Source: Thiohalocapsa sp. (GTDB lineage: Bacteria; Pseudomonadota; Gammaproteobacteria; Chromatiales; Chromatiaceae). From it: a DNA stretch of 47,591 bases. The stretch spans positions 1 to 47,591 of the forward strand of contig JAIPFF010000043.1 of NCBI GenBank assembly GCA_021736785.1, given 5' to 3'. The translations under genes and the position numbers were made by a program. Below, piece by piece: positions 31,799 to 40,380 of this stretch; the first letter of the stretch is position 1; each line of letters starts with the position of its first letter. The notes under the pieces are model-generated. The model did not search any database and had not been told where the DNA came from. It was given only the letters and a program-made list of their open reading frames with translations.

Positions 31799-32950
31799 CT
31801 ATAGCACCTTGAGCAAGTCGTGCAGCTCTCCGCACAAGGCCTGTTCGTCACGAATGATGCGCGTGATCTGCTTATCGCGGGGACGCACGCCATGGGCAAG
31901 TGCGTTGCGGATTTTTTTGAGCCGACGAAATTCTTCCTTAACGCCCAGGGCTTCGGCGGCCTGGTCGCGAATGTCATAGTCAGTTCCGGTGCCCTCGCGG
32001 CGGTCGGCCTCGGCACTGATGACCGATTCCAGGCCATAGATGGCCGCGCGCACATAATCGCCGCGCGCGAGGTACTCCTCGGCCAAGGCCCGCTCCCAGG
32101 CGGCGCGCGTGCTGCCCCGATACCAGCGAATACGCTCGTGCAGCGCGTCGCTGAAGAGTTCGGCAGCCGGATCATCCGCCGGCACGCGGTCGGCGCGATT
32201 GACCCAGCCGGTAAGCTTCTCGCGCGCCTTGACCGGATTGCTGGAGCGCTCGAAGAACGCCGCCTCTCTCAGAACCTCGCCGGCGGGCCCTAGCAGCGGG
32301 GCGAAGGCGCCGTAGTCGCCATCCTTGTCGTATGTGTTCAGGGCCTGGAGCCAGTCGGCGATGTGCAGCAGCCCGGAGAGGTCATGCACTGGGCCTTCAC
32401 CGGTGTCGGGATCGAAGGCCCCATACCAGATGCTGCCGATCTTGGCGCGGCGCACGCTGCGCAGATGCAGGGCAGAGAGTATCGCGAGCATGGGCAAATG
32501 CCGGAAGCCGTGGGTGACATCAAGCTCCACGTGATCGCCCGGCCTTACTTGCTCGGCCATGATCCGCAGGAGCGCGACCTGCTCGGCCTTGTCGCGAGCA
32601 TAGGGGATGATCTGTAGCTGAACCTCACAACCGAGACGGGCGTTCAGCACCGGAACTAGCGGTGCCAATTCATCGGGGGTGACCCGTTTGTGCTCGACCG
32701 CCTCGAGCAAGGCCATGGACGCAGCGCCGCCTTTGGCAAACTCTTCCTCGCCCTCGAAGAGATAATCCCACATGCTGCCGGCGGTTCCGAGAATCACCAG
32801 GCGGTCGGGTGCCAGGCGCCGCTGCAGCGACCAACCGAAGAATGCGGTGGGCGCCTCCACGGTGCCATCGCCGAAGTCATACTTGGCGAGCCGGTAACCA
32901 CGCTCCGTCTTCGCAACGCGGCCAAGGAAGGTCAACAACACTTTGGACAT
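31799..32950 (-). CDS. csx2: CARF-HEPN RNase, TIGR02221 (Csx2) type, 383 aa
   Basis: ATG at 32950. It starts MSKVLLTFLGRVAK. The CARF domain covers about 1-200, with VELDVTHGFRHLPMLAILSAL (about 142-162), the usual ligand-pocket block. The C-terminal helices end in RLKKIRNALAHG (about 350), where R-x4-H is the HEPN RNase site. The family is activated by cyclic oligoadenylate from Cas10 and then cuts RNA without strong sequence preference. It comes directly after csm5 (32 bp), so it is the effector arm of the operon. Confidence 0.85.
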   Translation of the reverse strand: MSKVLLTFLGRVAKTERGYRLAKYDFGDGTVEAPTAFFGWSLQRRLAPDRLVILGTAGSMWDYLFEGEEEFAKGGAASMALLEAVEHKRVTPDELAPLVPVLNARLGCEVQLQIIPYARDKAEQVALLRIMAEQVRPGDHVELDVTHGFRHLPMLAILSALHLRSVRRAKIGSIWYGAFDPDTGEGPVHDLSGLLHIADWLQALNTYDKDGDYGAFAPLLGPAGEVLREAAFFERSSNPVKAREKLTGWVNRADRVPADDPAAELFSDALHERIRWYRGSTRAAWERALAEEYLARGDYVRAAIYGLESVISAEADRREGTGTDYDIRDQAAEALGVKEEFRRLKKIRNALAHGVRPRDKQITRIIRDEQALCGELHDLLKVL

Positions 32951-32982
32951 CTGCTCGCGCCTCTATTTGCTTGCGGCCAGCA

Positions 32983-34656
32983 TCAAACCTTCGTGCGCAA
33001 CGCCTGGATCTGGGCTTTGCGCTCTCGTTTCTTCTTGCCGCTAGGCCAGCCGACGTAGCCGTAGATCTCTTCCGCGAGATCCGCGAGCGCGGCACAGTCG
33101 GCCGGAGGCCAAGACCCGCCCGCGGTCTTGAGCAGCGCGACCAACTCGTTGTTCAGCTCGCCGCCCGCCTGACGGACATTCATGCGGCGGTCGCGCGCGA
33201 GCAGCTCGCGCAAAGCCGCGAGCTGCCGGCCTTCCGGGGAGAGCTTTGCCAGCTCGGCCTCGCGCTCTGCAGCCTTGCGAGCTTCTTGCTCAGCGGCCGC
33301 CGCCGCGGCCGTCTCCCGAGCAAGCTGCTGCTCGAGCCGTTCGCGCAGGGCGGTTCGCCGGGCCGAGACCGCTTCGAGCCATTCCGTTTCGGCCGGCGCT
33401 GACTCGGTCCGATTACCGGGCCAGTCGGCGAATGCCTGTCCCACGGGTACGGCCTCGACAAGCACCCAGCCGAAGGGCTGCATATCGCGCCGGTCACCGA
33501 TCTCGTGCGCGGCGAGCCAGATGGTCTTGGGCGCAGCCATGTTCTCGTAGCGCGTCTTGCCGGTTGCCGGGTCCTTGCCCATATTGATACGGATATCTCG
33601 CACGCCGTTGAGCGTCATGGACTCCGCGCCGCTGTGGAAGCCGACGCGCAGCAGAAACGCCTTGCCGGCCGACAGCGCCGGCTCCTGGGCGGTGAGGATG
33701 TTTCGGACGCTGCGCTCCCAGCCGGCATCGAGGAAGCCACGACTGTGCAGCTGCGCCAATTCCCGCTCCAATATCGGCCGGTAGAAGGCATTGCAGGCGC
33801 CGGCGATCTCGCTGAACGTCCAGCGCAGGGCCGTGTCCGGCAGCCCGGGACCGGTAAGCTTCCCTAAATCCTGCAACGTGAGTAGCCCCTGGAACGCCCG
33901 TGGTCGAAGTGCCGGGATGCATTCGACGACTTGGCGTAAACGTTCGGCCTGGGCGAAGACCTCCCGCCCGTCCTTTGTCACCGGATGACGCTTGCGGTTG
34001 ACCGCATAGCGGATCACGGTGCCGATCTGCTCGGCCGAGCGCCGATCGGCGGCATCGCCAAGCTGCACCAGGCGCAACGGGTCCTGCTGGAACTGCTTAT
34101 ATTTGAACCGCCGCTGCTGCAGAGCGAGGTTGCGTTGGTTGGGATGGAGGGACTTGATGTCCGGCGGCAGCTTCGCCCCGGCATTGGCGCGATCCAGCAG
34201 CGCCGTGCGGATTGCGCCCTTGAGACTCGAGCCCGGCAGGATCGGGCGATTGCGCACCGCATCGCCGTAGGTGCGGGCGATGCGCAGCTGGTTGATGATG
34301 TCCCGGTCGCGCTCCTGTTGTGCGGTCTTGCCGACTCGCGCGACGTACTCGGTGGAGATGCTCGACAGCACCGGGATGACGTGTTCTGCTTCGGGAATCA
34401 GGCGCTCGGCATGCTGGTGAAAGAAGGCCTGCACCTGCTTGAGGAGATCCACGTTCGGCCGACCGCGCAGTATCCGCAGCAGGCCCTCGCGCGCGGTGAG
34501 CGAAAGCACGCGCAGTATCACCTCGGGGCTGAACGCGTACAGGGCAGTGCCGTCGATGACGTATTGGGTCGGCTCGTAGTCCTCGCCGGTTCCAATGTGC
34601 AGCGGCGAGAGCGGTGTGATAGCCAGCGTCCAGGTGCTCATGAACCGGTGCTTCAT
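32983..34656 (-). CDS. csm5: Csm5, type III-A RAMP subunit, 557 aa
   Basis: The ATG at 34656 overlaps the csm4 stop (ATGA). A second ATG at 34641 is possible. The RAMP start LAITPLSPLHIGTGEDYEP and the glycine-rich loop RPILPGSSLKGAIRTALLD (about 140) are as expected for Csm5. A charged coiled helix lies in the C-terminal third (RERLEQQLARETAAAAAAEQEARKAAEREAE split into blocks). Csm5 caps the crRNA 3' end and recruits maturation nucleases. Length is above the usual 350-450, mostly due to the coiled region. Confidence 0.85.
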   Translation of the reverse strand: MKHRFMSTWTLAITPLSPLHIGTGEDYEPTQYVIDGTALYAFSPEVILRVLSLTAREGLLRILRGRPNVDLLKQVQAFFHQHAERLIPEAEHVIPVLSSISTEYVARVGKTAQQERDRDIINQLRIARTYGDAVRNRPILPGSSLKGAIRTALLDRANAGAKLPPDIKSLHPNQRNLALQQRRFKYKQFQQDPLRLVQLGDAADRRSAEQIGTVIRYAVNRKRHPVTKDGREVFAQAERLRQVVECIPALRPRAFQGLLTLQDLGKLTGPGLPDTALRWTFSEIAGACNAFYRPILERELAQLHSRGFLDAGWERSVRNILTAQEPALSAGKAFLLRVGFHSGAESMTLNGVRDIRINMGKDPATGKTRYENMAAPKTIWLAAHEIGDRRDMQPFGWVLVEAVPVGQAFADWPGNRTESAPAETEWLEAVSARRTALRERLEQQLARETAAAAAAEQEARKAAEREAELAKLSPEGRQLAALRELLARDRRMNVRQAGGELNNELVALLKTAGGSWPPADCAALADLAEEIYGYVGWPSGKKKRERKAQIQALRTKV

Positions 34657-35633
34657 GCGGCTGTCTCCGGCGGCAGGTGGATCGGGATGCAAGGGGCATA
34701 GCCTTGGTGAACCGTTTCCGGGATCACCTTGGAGAGCCGGCCGTCACCGCCAAGCCCCTGGCCAACGAAATGGGGCGAGGACCAAGTCGCTGGCGTGAGC
34801 ACGGCACCCGCCTTGGCGAGCAGCAGTGGCGTTTTGAACGGATTGCCCAGATGCACGGCCAGATCGCCATGGCGGCCGAACCGGGTGAAGACATCGTAGA
34901 AGCAGCGTTGCGGCTCCCAGGCGAGCCCTTGGGGCGCACACGGCGCCAGTGTGAGGCAGGCGTTGGCCCCTATCGGGGCCGACCGTGGCACCGCCGGCAC
35001 GTGCTCGACGGAAAACTTGCCCAACCCGATGCTGGCATCGCGGCCGTAGCCGCCGTGGCCGATGTCCGCGAACAGCTCGACGAGCTCTGCCGCTTGCAGG
35101 CGCTCGGGATCGAACATCACGCGGCAGCAGAGCGGTACGCTCGTGGCATACCAACGCTGCATCTGGGTATAGGGGGCAAAGTCGCCGCGTCCGGTGGTCC
35201 CGGTCAGCCGGTTGATGCTGTTGTGCGGTTGCGGATGCAGCCGCATCAGGCTCGCGTCTGCATCGGCCCGCGGGCCGGAAGCGGCGGCGAGCACCCCCGC
35301 ATCGTCATAGGCATGGCCCAACCATTGCCGAAGTGGCAAGTCCAGGACAGAGAGCGGCAGCCAGTGACGGCGTTTGAGATCTTTTGGATCGGCATCGGGC
35401 ACGGGGTCGAAGCGCGAGAGCGGCAGCGCGGGGCGCGGCAAGTAGCCTTCCGGCAACGCGTCGCCGACCACCGCGAAGGGTTGTCCGCTGGTATAGCCGG
35501 AGAGCAGCTCCGTCAGCCGTTCCTCGCCGTGGCGATGCCGCAGCATCCAGCACACCTGCCCGAACAACGTATCTCCGAGTAACGGCGTGCCGAAGGCCGT
35601 AAGCGGGTGCAGCCGCAAGACGAGCGTCTCCAT
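34653..35633 (-). CDS. csm4: Csm4, type III-A Cas5-like subunit, 326 aa
   Basis: ATG at 35633. It opens METLVLRLHPLTAFGTPLLGDTLFGQVCW, the RRM-like RAMP start. The conserved GYGRDASIGLGKFSVE (about 192-207) is the Csm4 glycine loop. Csm4 binds the crRNA 5' tag and contacts Cas10. It follows csm3 after 17 bp and overlaps csm5. Confidence 0.85.
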   Translation of the reverse strand: METLVLRLHPLTAFGTPLLGDTLFGQVCWMLRHRHGEERLTELLSGYTSGQPFAVVGDALPEGYLPRPALPLSRFDPVPDADPKDLKRRHWLPLSVLDLPLRQWLGHAYDDAGVLAAASGPRADADASLMRLHPQPHNSINRLTGTTGRGDFAPYTQMQRWYATSVPLCCRVMFDPERLQAAELVELFADIGHGGYGRDASIGLGKFSVEHVPAVPRSAPIGANACLTLAPCAPQGLAWEPQRCFYDVFTRFGRHGDLAVHLGNPFKTPLLLAKAGAVLTPATWSSPHFVGQGLGGDGRLSKVIPETVHQGYAPCIPIHLPPETAA

Positions 35634-35650
35634 CCTAGGTGCTCCGGGGA

Positions 35651-36364
35651 TTAGTCGAGGGTGATGGCGTTTAGGCGTGCGAGCAGATCAGTGTCCGCCA
35701 GCATCAGGGTGCTGAAACGCAGTTTTCCGTAACCGCGTGAGCCCGAGCCGCCGAGACCGGTCAGCTCGAGCAGCCTGAGCCCGACCAGCAGCTCGTCGAG
35801 CAGATCCTCCCCGTCGTGCACCTTCAACGTAAGCTGGAAATCGAAACGCGCTCCGGCCGGCACGCGCTCAGTGCTGCGCGGATGTTTCGCCACGCCCTGG
35901 ATGCGGTCGATCATGTTCTCGGTCTTGTGCTCGGTGAGGAGCAGATTACGCTCCGCCATTTCCTCGGCCCAGGCAGGGTCGAGATTGCAGTCCCAAAACG
36001 CCAGACGGGTCGGACCGATTTCCCGCAGCAGGGACTCGTCTGGAGCACCCTGGGGGGCGCCACCGAAGAGCTTGAGAATGGTCTTAGCCGCGGGCTGGCG
36101 GTCGGCCGGCAGTGCCTTGATGTCGCCAAACCCGACCGGGCCGGCACCCTTGGTCAGCCCGATAAGCCCTGCGCGCCACTCCAGCAGGCTGCGCATCTTG
36201 CCCTTGAGGCTGGAGCCCGGAATGTAGGGCTGCTTGGTGATGGGGTTCTTGATCACCGGGTTGTCAGTGCCGCCGATATGCATCTCGGCATCGCTGCCGC
36301 CGATGTGCAGGCCGCTGACGAGCTCGATGCGCCCCGTGATTTTGTGGATGTTGGTCAGTTGCAT
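35651..36364 (-). CDS. csm3: Csm3, type III-A backbone RNase, 237 aa
   Basis: The ATG at 36364 has GGAG upstream. HIGGTDNPVIKNP places the catalytic aspartate at residue 34; it is conserved and should let the complex cut target RNA every six bases. QPYIPGSSLKGKMRSLLEW (about 45-63) is the RAMP loop. GLGGSGSRGYGKLRF closes the domain near 215-230. Length is normal. Confidence 0.9.
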   Translation of the reverse strand: MQLTNIHKITGRIELVSGLHIGGSDAEMHIGGTDNPVIKNPITKQPYIPGSSLKGKMRSLLEWRAGLIGLTKGAGPVGFGDIKALPADRQPAAKTILKLFGGAPQGAPDESLLREIGPTRLAFWDCNLDPAWAEEMAERNLLLTEHKTENMIDRIQGVAKHPRSTERVPAGARFDFQLTLKVHDGEDLLDELLVGLRLLELTGLGGSGSRGYGKLRFSTLMLADTDLLARLNAITLD

Positions 36365-36406
36365 AACCTGCTCCTTGAGACAATCGCAATCGGGTGCCCG
36401 TCGCGC

Positions 36407-36826
36407 CTAGCTGTCACGCGGACGTGCTGCTTTGTAGAAGCCGAGGAAGGCCTCGAAGAAGAGCTTCACGAGGGCAAGCGTGCGCGCGTCCTTGACCTGA
36501 CGCAGGCAGTGAGAAAGCAGGGTGACGAAATTGGCGTCGACCAGTTCGCGGCCCTCGGCATAGGCAGCCTTGGCATTGAGCATGAGGATGAACGGCAAGT
36601 ACTGCGCAACCGCCTCCTCGCCGGGATGCTGCTCGGCCTTGGTGTTCCACATGACCAGTTCGTCATAGAAGCGGCGCAGCTGGCTGGGTTTGTTGCGCTT
36701 GTTCTCGCTGTCGGCGATCGTTCTTGCACAGCGCTTGGCGATCTCATTGAACAGCTGCGGATCGAGCGGATCGGCGAATTCGACGCCAGCAAGATCGATG
36801 TCGGCGCACTTGGATCCATTGGACAT
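36407..36826 (-). CDS. csm2: Csm2, type III-A small subunit, 139 aa
   Basis: ATG at 36826, 11 bp after cas10. It is all-helical: FNEIAKRCARTIADSENKRNKPSQLRRFYDEL (within about 26-60) is the typical Csm2 block with NK..QLRRFYDE, and FVTLLSHCLRQVKD follows near 98. It lines the target RNA along the Csm3 backbone. Confidence 0.85.
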   Translation of the reverse strand: MSNGSKCADIDLAGVEFADPLDPQLFNEIAKRCARTIADSENKRNKPSQLRRFYDELVMWNTKAEQHPGEEAVAQYLPFILMLNAKAAYAEGRELVDANFVTLLSHCLRQVKDARTLALVKLFFEAFLGFYKAARPRDS

Positions 36827-36837
36827 GGGTTGGCCTC

Positions 36838-39336
36838 TCAGTCACGCGTGCGGTAGAGGTGGGTGAAGAGGGGGATGCGGTAGGCACCGCCGTAACGCTC
36901 GATGCCGTTCTGCGCGATGACCACGGCGAGTTGCTGCATCAGCCGGCGGCGCTCGGGATCTTTGTCCCGCCCGGTCAAGCCCGGCGCGCGCTCGAGCATA
37001 CGGAAAGTGCGATAGGCGAACTGGCTGTGCCACATCGCGTTTTCCGGCCGCTCGTCGACCTGCTCGGCCTTCTCGACAAGATCAAGCAGGCCGTACAGAT
37101 ACGCGGTGCTCAGGCTGAACTCGTCAGCCAGGCGCGAGAGCTCTGCGCCGGCGTCCACCAAGGCGTCGTATGTCTCCCAGGCGACGCTCTGGTCGAAGCA
37201 GGTCACGCTGTCCTTCTCCGGGCGGTTGTGTTTGGCCGCCTCCAGCGCGCGCTCGCCGAGTGCGGCCAGATAGCGCACCGGCAGCCCTGGCTTGGTGAGG
37301 GACAGACCCGCTGAGAAGTGTATATCCGGATTGCCGGCGACATACTGTTTGAACGCGGTGCGCAGGTCGGCGGCCAGGCGAATTTGCGCATGCCAGGGAC
37401 CAATGAGGAAGAAATCGTCGCCACCCGCAAACACCGTATAGGCATTGGGATAACGGCCTTGGCAGAGCCATGGCAGATAGACGGCGAAAAAAGCGTTCAT
37501 CTGCCGCGACAGAGCCGCCATGCGGGGGAGTGTCGCCACCTCCAGCCCATGCTGGAAGATCCGCCCTAGGTTGTCGACATCTCCCTTGAGTGTCGCCAGC
37601 GCGCGGATTCCCACCCATCTCCTGTCCGCATCGAGGGTTTGGTCCTCGCAGGCGAGATGGTTGAAGGTCTTCGGTTCCCAAGGGCCGGGACTGAACCCCT
37701 CCTCCAGCTCAGCATCGCGGTACTTCTCGCCGAACCAGGCATTGGCGGTCTCGTCCCCGACGAAGCGCGGGATGTAGGCATTGATGGCGCGCCGTGCGCA
37801 ACCATTCCACAGCGTGCGCGCGCCATCCGCCTCCGGCAGACTGAAGTCCCAGGCGCGTAATAGGTTGTCCGTCGCCACCTCGGGTCCGAAAGGGCCGCTT
37901 TCGGCAGCACTTCCGGTGAAACCGACGCAGTAGCCGAACAGGTCGATCGCGAGCGTTTCGTTGACGATTCGCCGACGACTGACCAGCACACGCTTGTGCT
38001 GGGTGAGCCAGTTTCCAAGGTCGACCTGGTCTTTGGCCAGTCGGCCGATCTGAATGCAATGTCCCGCCTCGCTGATTTCCGTGACCGCCGGGGAACGGCC
38101 ATCGATCGAACAGACCCCGCGGGTATTGTCGAAACGGTCCAGGAACCCTTCGAACAGCGGCGACGGTGCGGCAATCGTGCACAGCCCGAAGCGCTGGGCC
38201 TTAGCCTGTTCGAGCTCGGCGAACAAGCGCCCTGTGATTCCCCGAAAACCGTCGTCCCCGTGGGCCGAGACAACACTCAACTCGTCAGCGCCCGCCGCCA
38301 GCCAAGCCAGACCAATGCCGGCCTGCGCATAACTATGCTCGATGAACCAGGCGTCGAGCGCGGCGCGCACGGTCTCCAATCCGGCGAGGGTCGCCTCGGT
38401 GTTGGGTGCAACGATCAAAAATTTACCGGCAGCGTTGATGATTTGGCTGGTAGGGGGGAGCGCCAGGGCATCAAGCACGCGCATCGCCGCACACTCGGTG
38501 AGCAGACCGACGTAGAACGAGCGTCCGCGCAGCAGCTTCGCCGCCCGACGTTGGGTGGCGCCACCGCTGGCGAAAATGAAGTCCTGGATTCCGAACAGGT
38601 CGCCCTGGATCAGCAATAGCGGTCGGTCGGCGGCATCAGAATCCCCGACTTGTGCCGAGCCCATGGCCGTCAGGTCATCGCCTCGTGCATGGTGGTAGCG
38701 CCACAGCGCAACAGCCAGCGCTGCAATGATCTTGGATTCGTCGTAGAGCGAAACGGCCGCATCGGGTATCTCCGCGCCAACCGCGGGTACGACGTGACCG
38801 AACGTCATCCAAAGCGTATCGACATGATCGAGCCATAGATCAAGACGCGCCCGATGCGAGGCGGGAATGTCATCGATCGCGGTAACGAAGGCATCCCACA
38901 ATGCGCGATAGTCCTTGCCCGCGCTGACGGCATCGCCGGGAATCGCGGCATCACCAACCGGCACGGGAAATAGCGCGTCAGGCGACAGCGGCCGTAATGC
39001 GTAACGTGCGCTCGAGGCAGGCTCGGTCCTCAACGGCTCAGACAGGCGGATCTGCTCGAACAGGGACCGTTGGCGTGCCGTCGTGTCCGCAGTGCCGGGA
39101 TCAGGCGCGCCTGGTTTGGCAGCGCGGCCGGTGGCAAAACGCATCGCCGTTGCGTACAGCGTCGCCGTTACCGCATCGGGTATCCGGACAGACGGAGGCA
39201 CTTGCAGCTGCAGCGGCGGCAGGGCTTCGCTTGCGCCGGCGCGTGCGGCGAACGCCGCAAAGGCTTTCAGAAAGACATCAAGTGCTACGCCGCTGGAGGT
39301 AGCCAGGAGTTCGTCATGATTCAAAGTCGTTTCCAT
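36838..39336 (-). CDS. cas10: Cas10/Csm1 with active cyclase site but no HD nuclease, 832 aa
   Basis: The start is the ATG at 39336; longer frames enter cas6. The first palm domain has LLLIQGDLFGIQDFIFASGGA (about 240-260), where Csm1 proteins conserve this block. The second palm has the cyclase motif YTVFAGGDDFFLIG (GGDD at 638-641), so cyclic oligoadenylate synthesis should be intact. The N-terminal region that normally carries HD-x-GK reads VALDVFLKAFAAFAARAG with no HD pair, and SLYDESK (197-202) has E where some relatives have H. No zinc-binding CxxC pair is seen. DNase activity is therefore likely absent. It lies between cas6 and csm2. Confidence 0.85.
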   Translation of the reverse strand: METTLNHDELLATSSGVALDVFLKAFAAFAARAGASEALPPLQLQVPPSVRIPDAVTATLYATAMRFATGRAAKPGAPDPGTADTTARQRSLFEQIRLSEPLRTEPASSARYALRPLSPDALFPVPVGDAAIPGDAVSAGKDYRALWDAFVTAIDDIPASHRARLDLWLDHVDTLWMTFGHVVPAVGAEIPDAAVSLYDESKIIAALAVALWRYHHARGDDLTAMGSAQVGDSDAADRPLLLIQGDLFGIQDFIFASGGATQRRAAKLLRGRSFYVGLLTECAAMRVLDALALPPTSQIINAAGKFLIVAPNTEATLAGLETVRAALDAWFIEHSYAQAGIGLAWLAAGADELSVVSAHGDDGFRGITGRLFAELEQAKAQRFGLCTIAAPSPLFEGFLDRFDNTRGVCSIDGRSPAVTEISEAGHCIQIGRLAKDQVDLGNWLTQHKRVLVSRRRIVNETLAIDLFGYCVGFTGSAAESGPFGPEVATDNLLRAWDFSLPEADGARTLWNGCARRAINAYIPRFVGDETANAWFGEKYRDAELEEGFSPGPWEPKTFNHLACEDQTLDADRRWVGIRALATLKGDVDNLGRIFQHGLEVATLPRMAALSRQMNAFFAVYLPWLCQGRYPNAYTVFAGGDDFFLIGPWHAQIRLAADLRTAFKQYVAGNPDIHFSAGLSLTKPGLPVRYLAALGERALEAAKHNRPEKDSVTCFDQSVAWETYDALVDAGAELSRLADEFSLSTAYLYGLLDLVEKAEQVDERPENAMWHSQFAYRTFRMLERAPGLTGRDKDPERRRLMQQLAVVIAQNGIERYGGAYRIPLFTHLYRTRD

Positions 39337-39373
39337 GATTACGAGTCTGCGCTCGTCCTCCGTTGCCGTCGAT

Positions 39374-40375
39374 TCACGCTTGCATCGCCTGGTCTTCGCC
39401 GACCCGATACCCTCCGAGCCCGAACGCAGTGCCCTTGCCGATGTGTGTCCACTGCCCGAGCCACAACGCGGGCCAGAGCTCGGCGACGCCGGGCCCCGCC
39501 AGCGAAAGCTCACCGATCAGGCCGCCGAACTGCATCAGCGTGTCCTGCCGGGAGGAGTAGCGGGTCCACTCGTACCAGCGCAGCCAGTCCGCGTGCAGTT
39601 GCACGCGCTCTGCAACGGCGCCGGCGTTGCGCGGATCGAAGGCATCACAGTTCCGGTCCTGAAGCTCGCCGAGAGCGCGCAGGCGGCGATAGAGGGTCTT
39701 GACCAGATCCGCGGCAGTCAGCTCGCGCGCTCCGACGAAGTGACCATCGCGCTTGAGGCGCAGCGGCGTGATCAGGCGGAGTCGAACCGCAGCCGGGGCG
39801 GACGGCGGGAGCAGGGGTGCTGGCGCGCAGCCTGTATAGGTGCCGCTCCGTTGCTCGTAGACCGCTTGCCAATCCCCGTTGCCGGGCGTGCGCTCGTGTT
39901 CTACCCGGGCAACCGAGAAGCGACCGCGCGTTTTGCCGATGCCCCGCCGTCCGGCGACGTTGAAAGCGTGGATCAGATAAGGAGCTTGGCCGACGGCGGC
40001 GCCGAAGAGGTGGATCGCCAGCGGATAGTCCATCCCCGGCGCCAACGTACGCGGAAGCGTCGGATCGATATCGAGCACAAACGGATGCGGCAGTGTGCGG
40101 GCGCCGCGTCCGCCGGACTGCGGCGTCGCCGGGGTCTCGAATAGGGTGGAATAGACGCAGCTCTGCTGCAGCAAACAACCTTCACATGTCGGCTGGCGGG
40201 TGACGCAGGCTGTGCTGCGCAAGCCGTGTCCAAGCAGACCTCGCCAGGCTGACCCGGCATAGGCCGGCAGGCGGATAACCTCCTCAGCCCGCAACGTCAG
40301 GCGAAGCCTGGCCAGCTGCGGGAATATCAGGGCAGACGGAGCCGGGGCGGATACCAATGCAATCGGGACACTCAT
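39374..40375 (-). CDS. cas6: Cas6, pre-crRNA endoribonuclease, 333 aa
   Basis: ATG at 40375, five bases after the upstream stop. It is a RAMP protein: LARLRLTLRAEEVIRLPAYAGSAWRGLLGHGL (within about 22-54), C-x2-C-x5-C (TCEGCLLQQSC, about 63-73), and near the C-terminus WLGQWTHIGKGTAFGLGGYRV (about 305-325), the glycine loop. This form of Cas6 trims the crRNA repeat. Since no array is in the window, it must act on transcripts made elsewhere. Confidence 0.8.
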   Translation of the reverse strand: MSVPIALVSAPAPSALIFPQLARLRLTLRAEEVIRLPAYAGSAWRGLLGHGLRSTACVTRQPTCEGCLLQQSCVYSTLFETPATPQSGGRGARTLPHPFVLDIDPTLPRTLAPGMDYPLAIHLFGAAVGQAPYLIHAFNVAGRRGIGKTRGRFSVARVEHERTPGNGDWQAVYEQRSGTYTGCAPAPLLPPSAPAAVRLRLITPLRLKRDGHFVGARELTAADLVKTLYRRLRALGELQDRNCDAFDPRNAGAVAERVQLHADWLRWYEWTRYSSRQDTLMQFGGLIGELSLAGPGVAELWPALWLGQWTHIGKGTAFGLGGYRVGEDQAMQA

Positions 40376-40380
40376 GCAGC

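Noticed and set aside
39337-39513. Extending Cas10 upstream to look for the missing HD domain.
   Set aside because: The extension overlaps cas6 in another frame and contains Arg/Ser-rich sequence with no HD pair.
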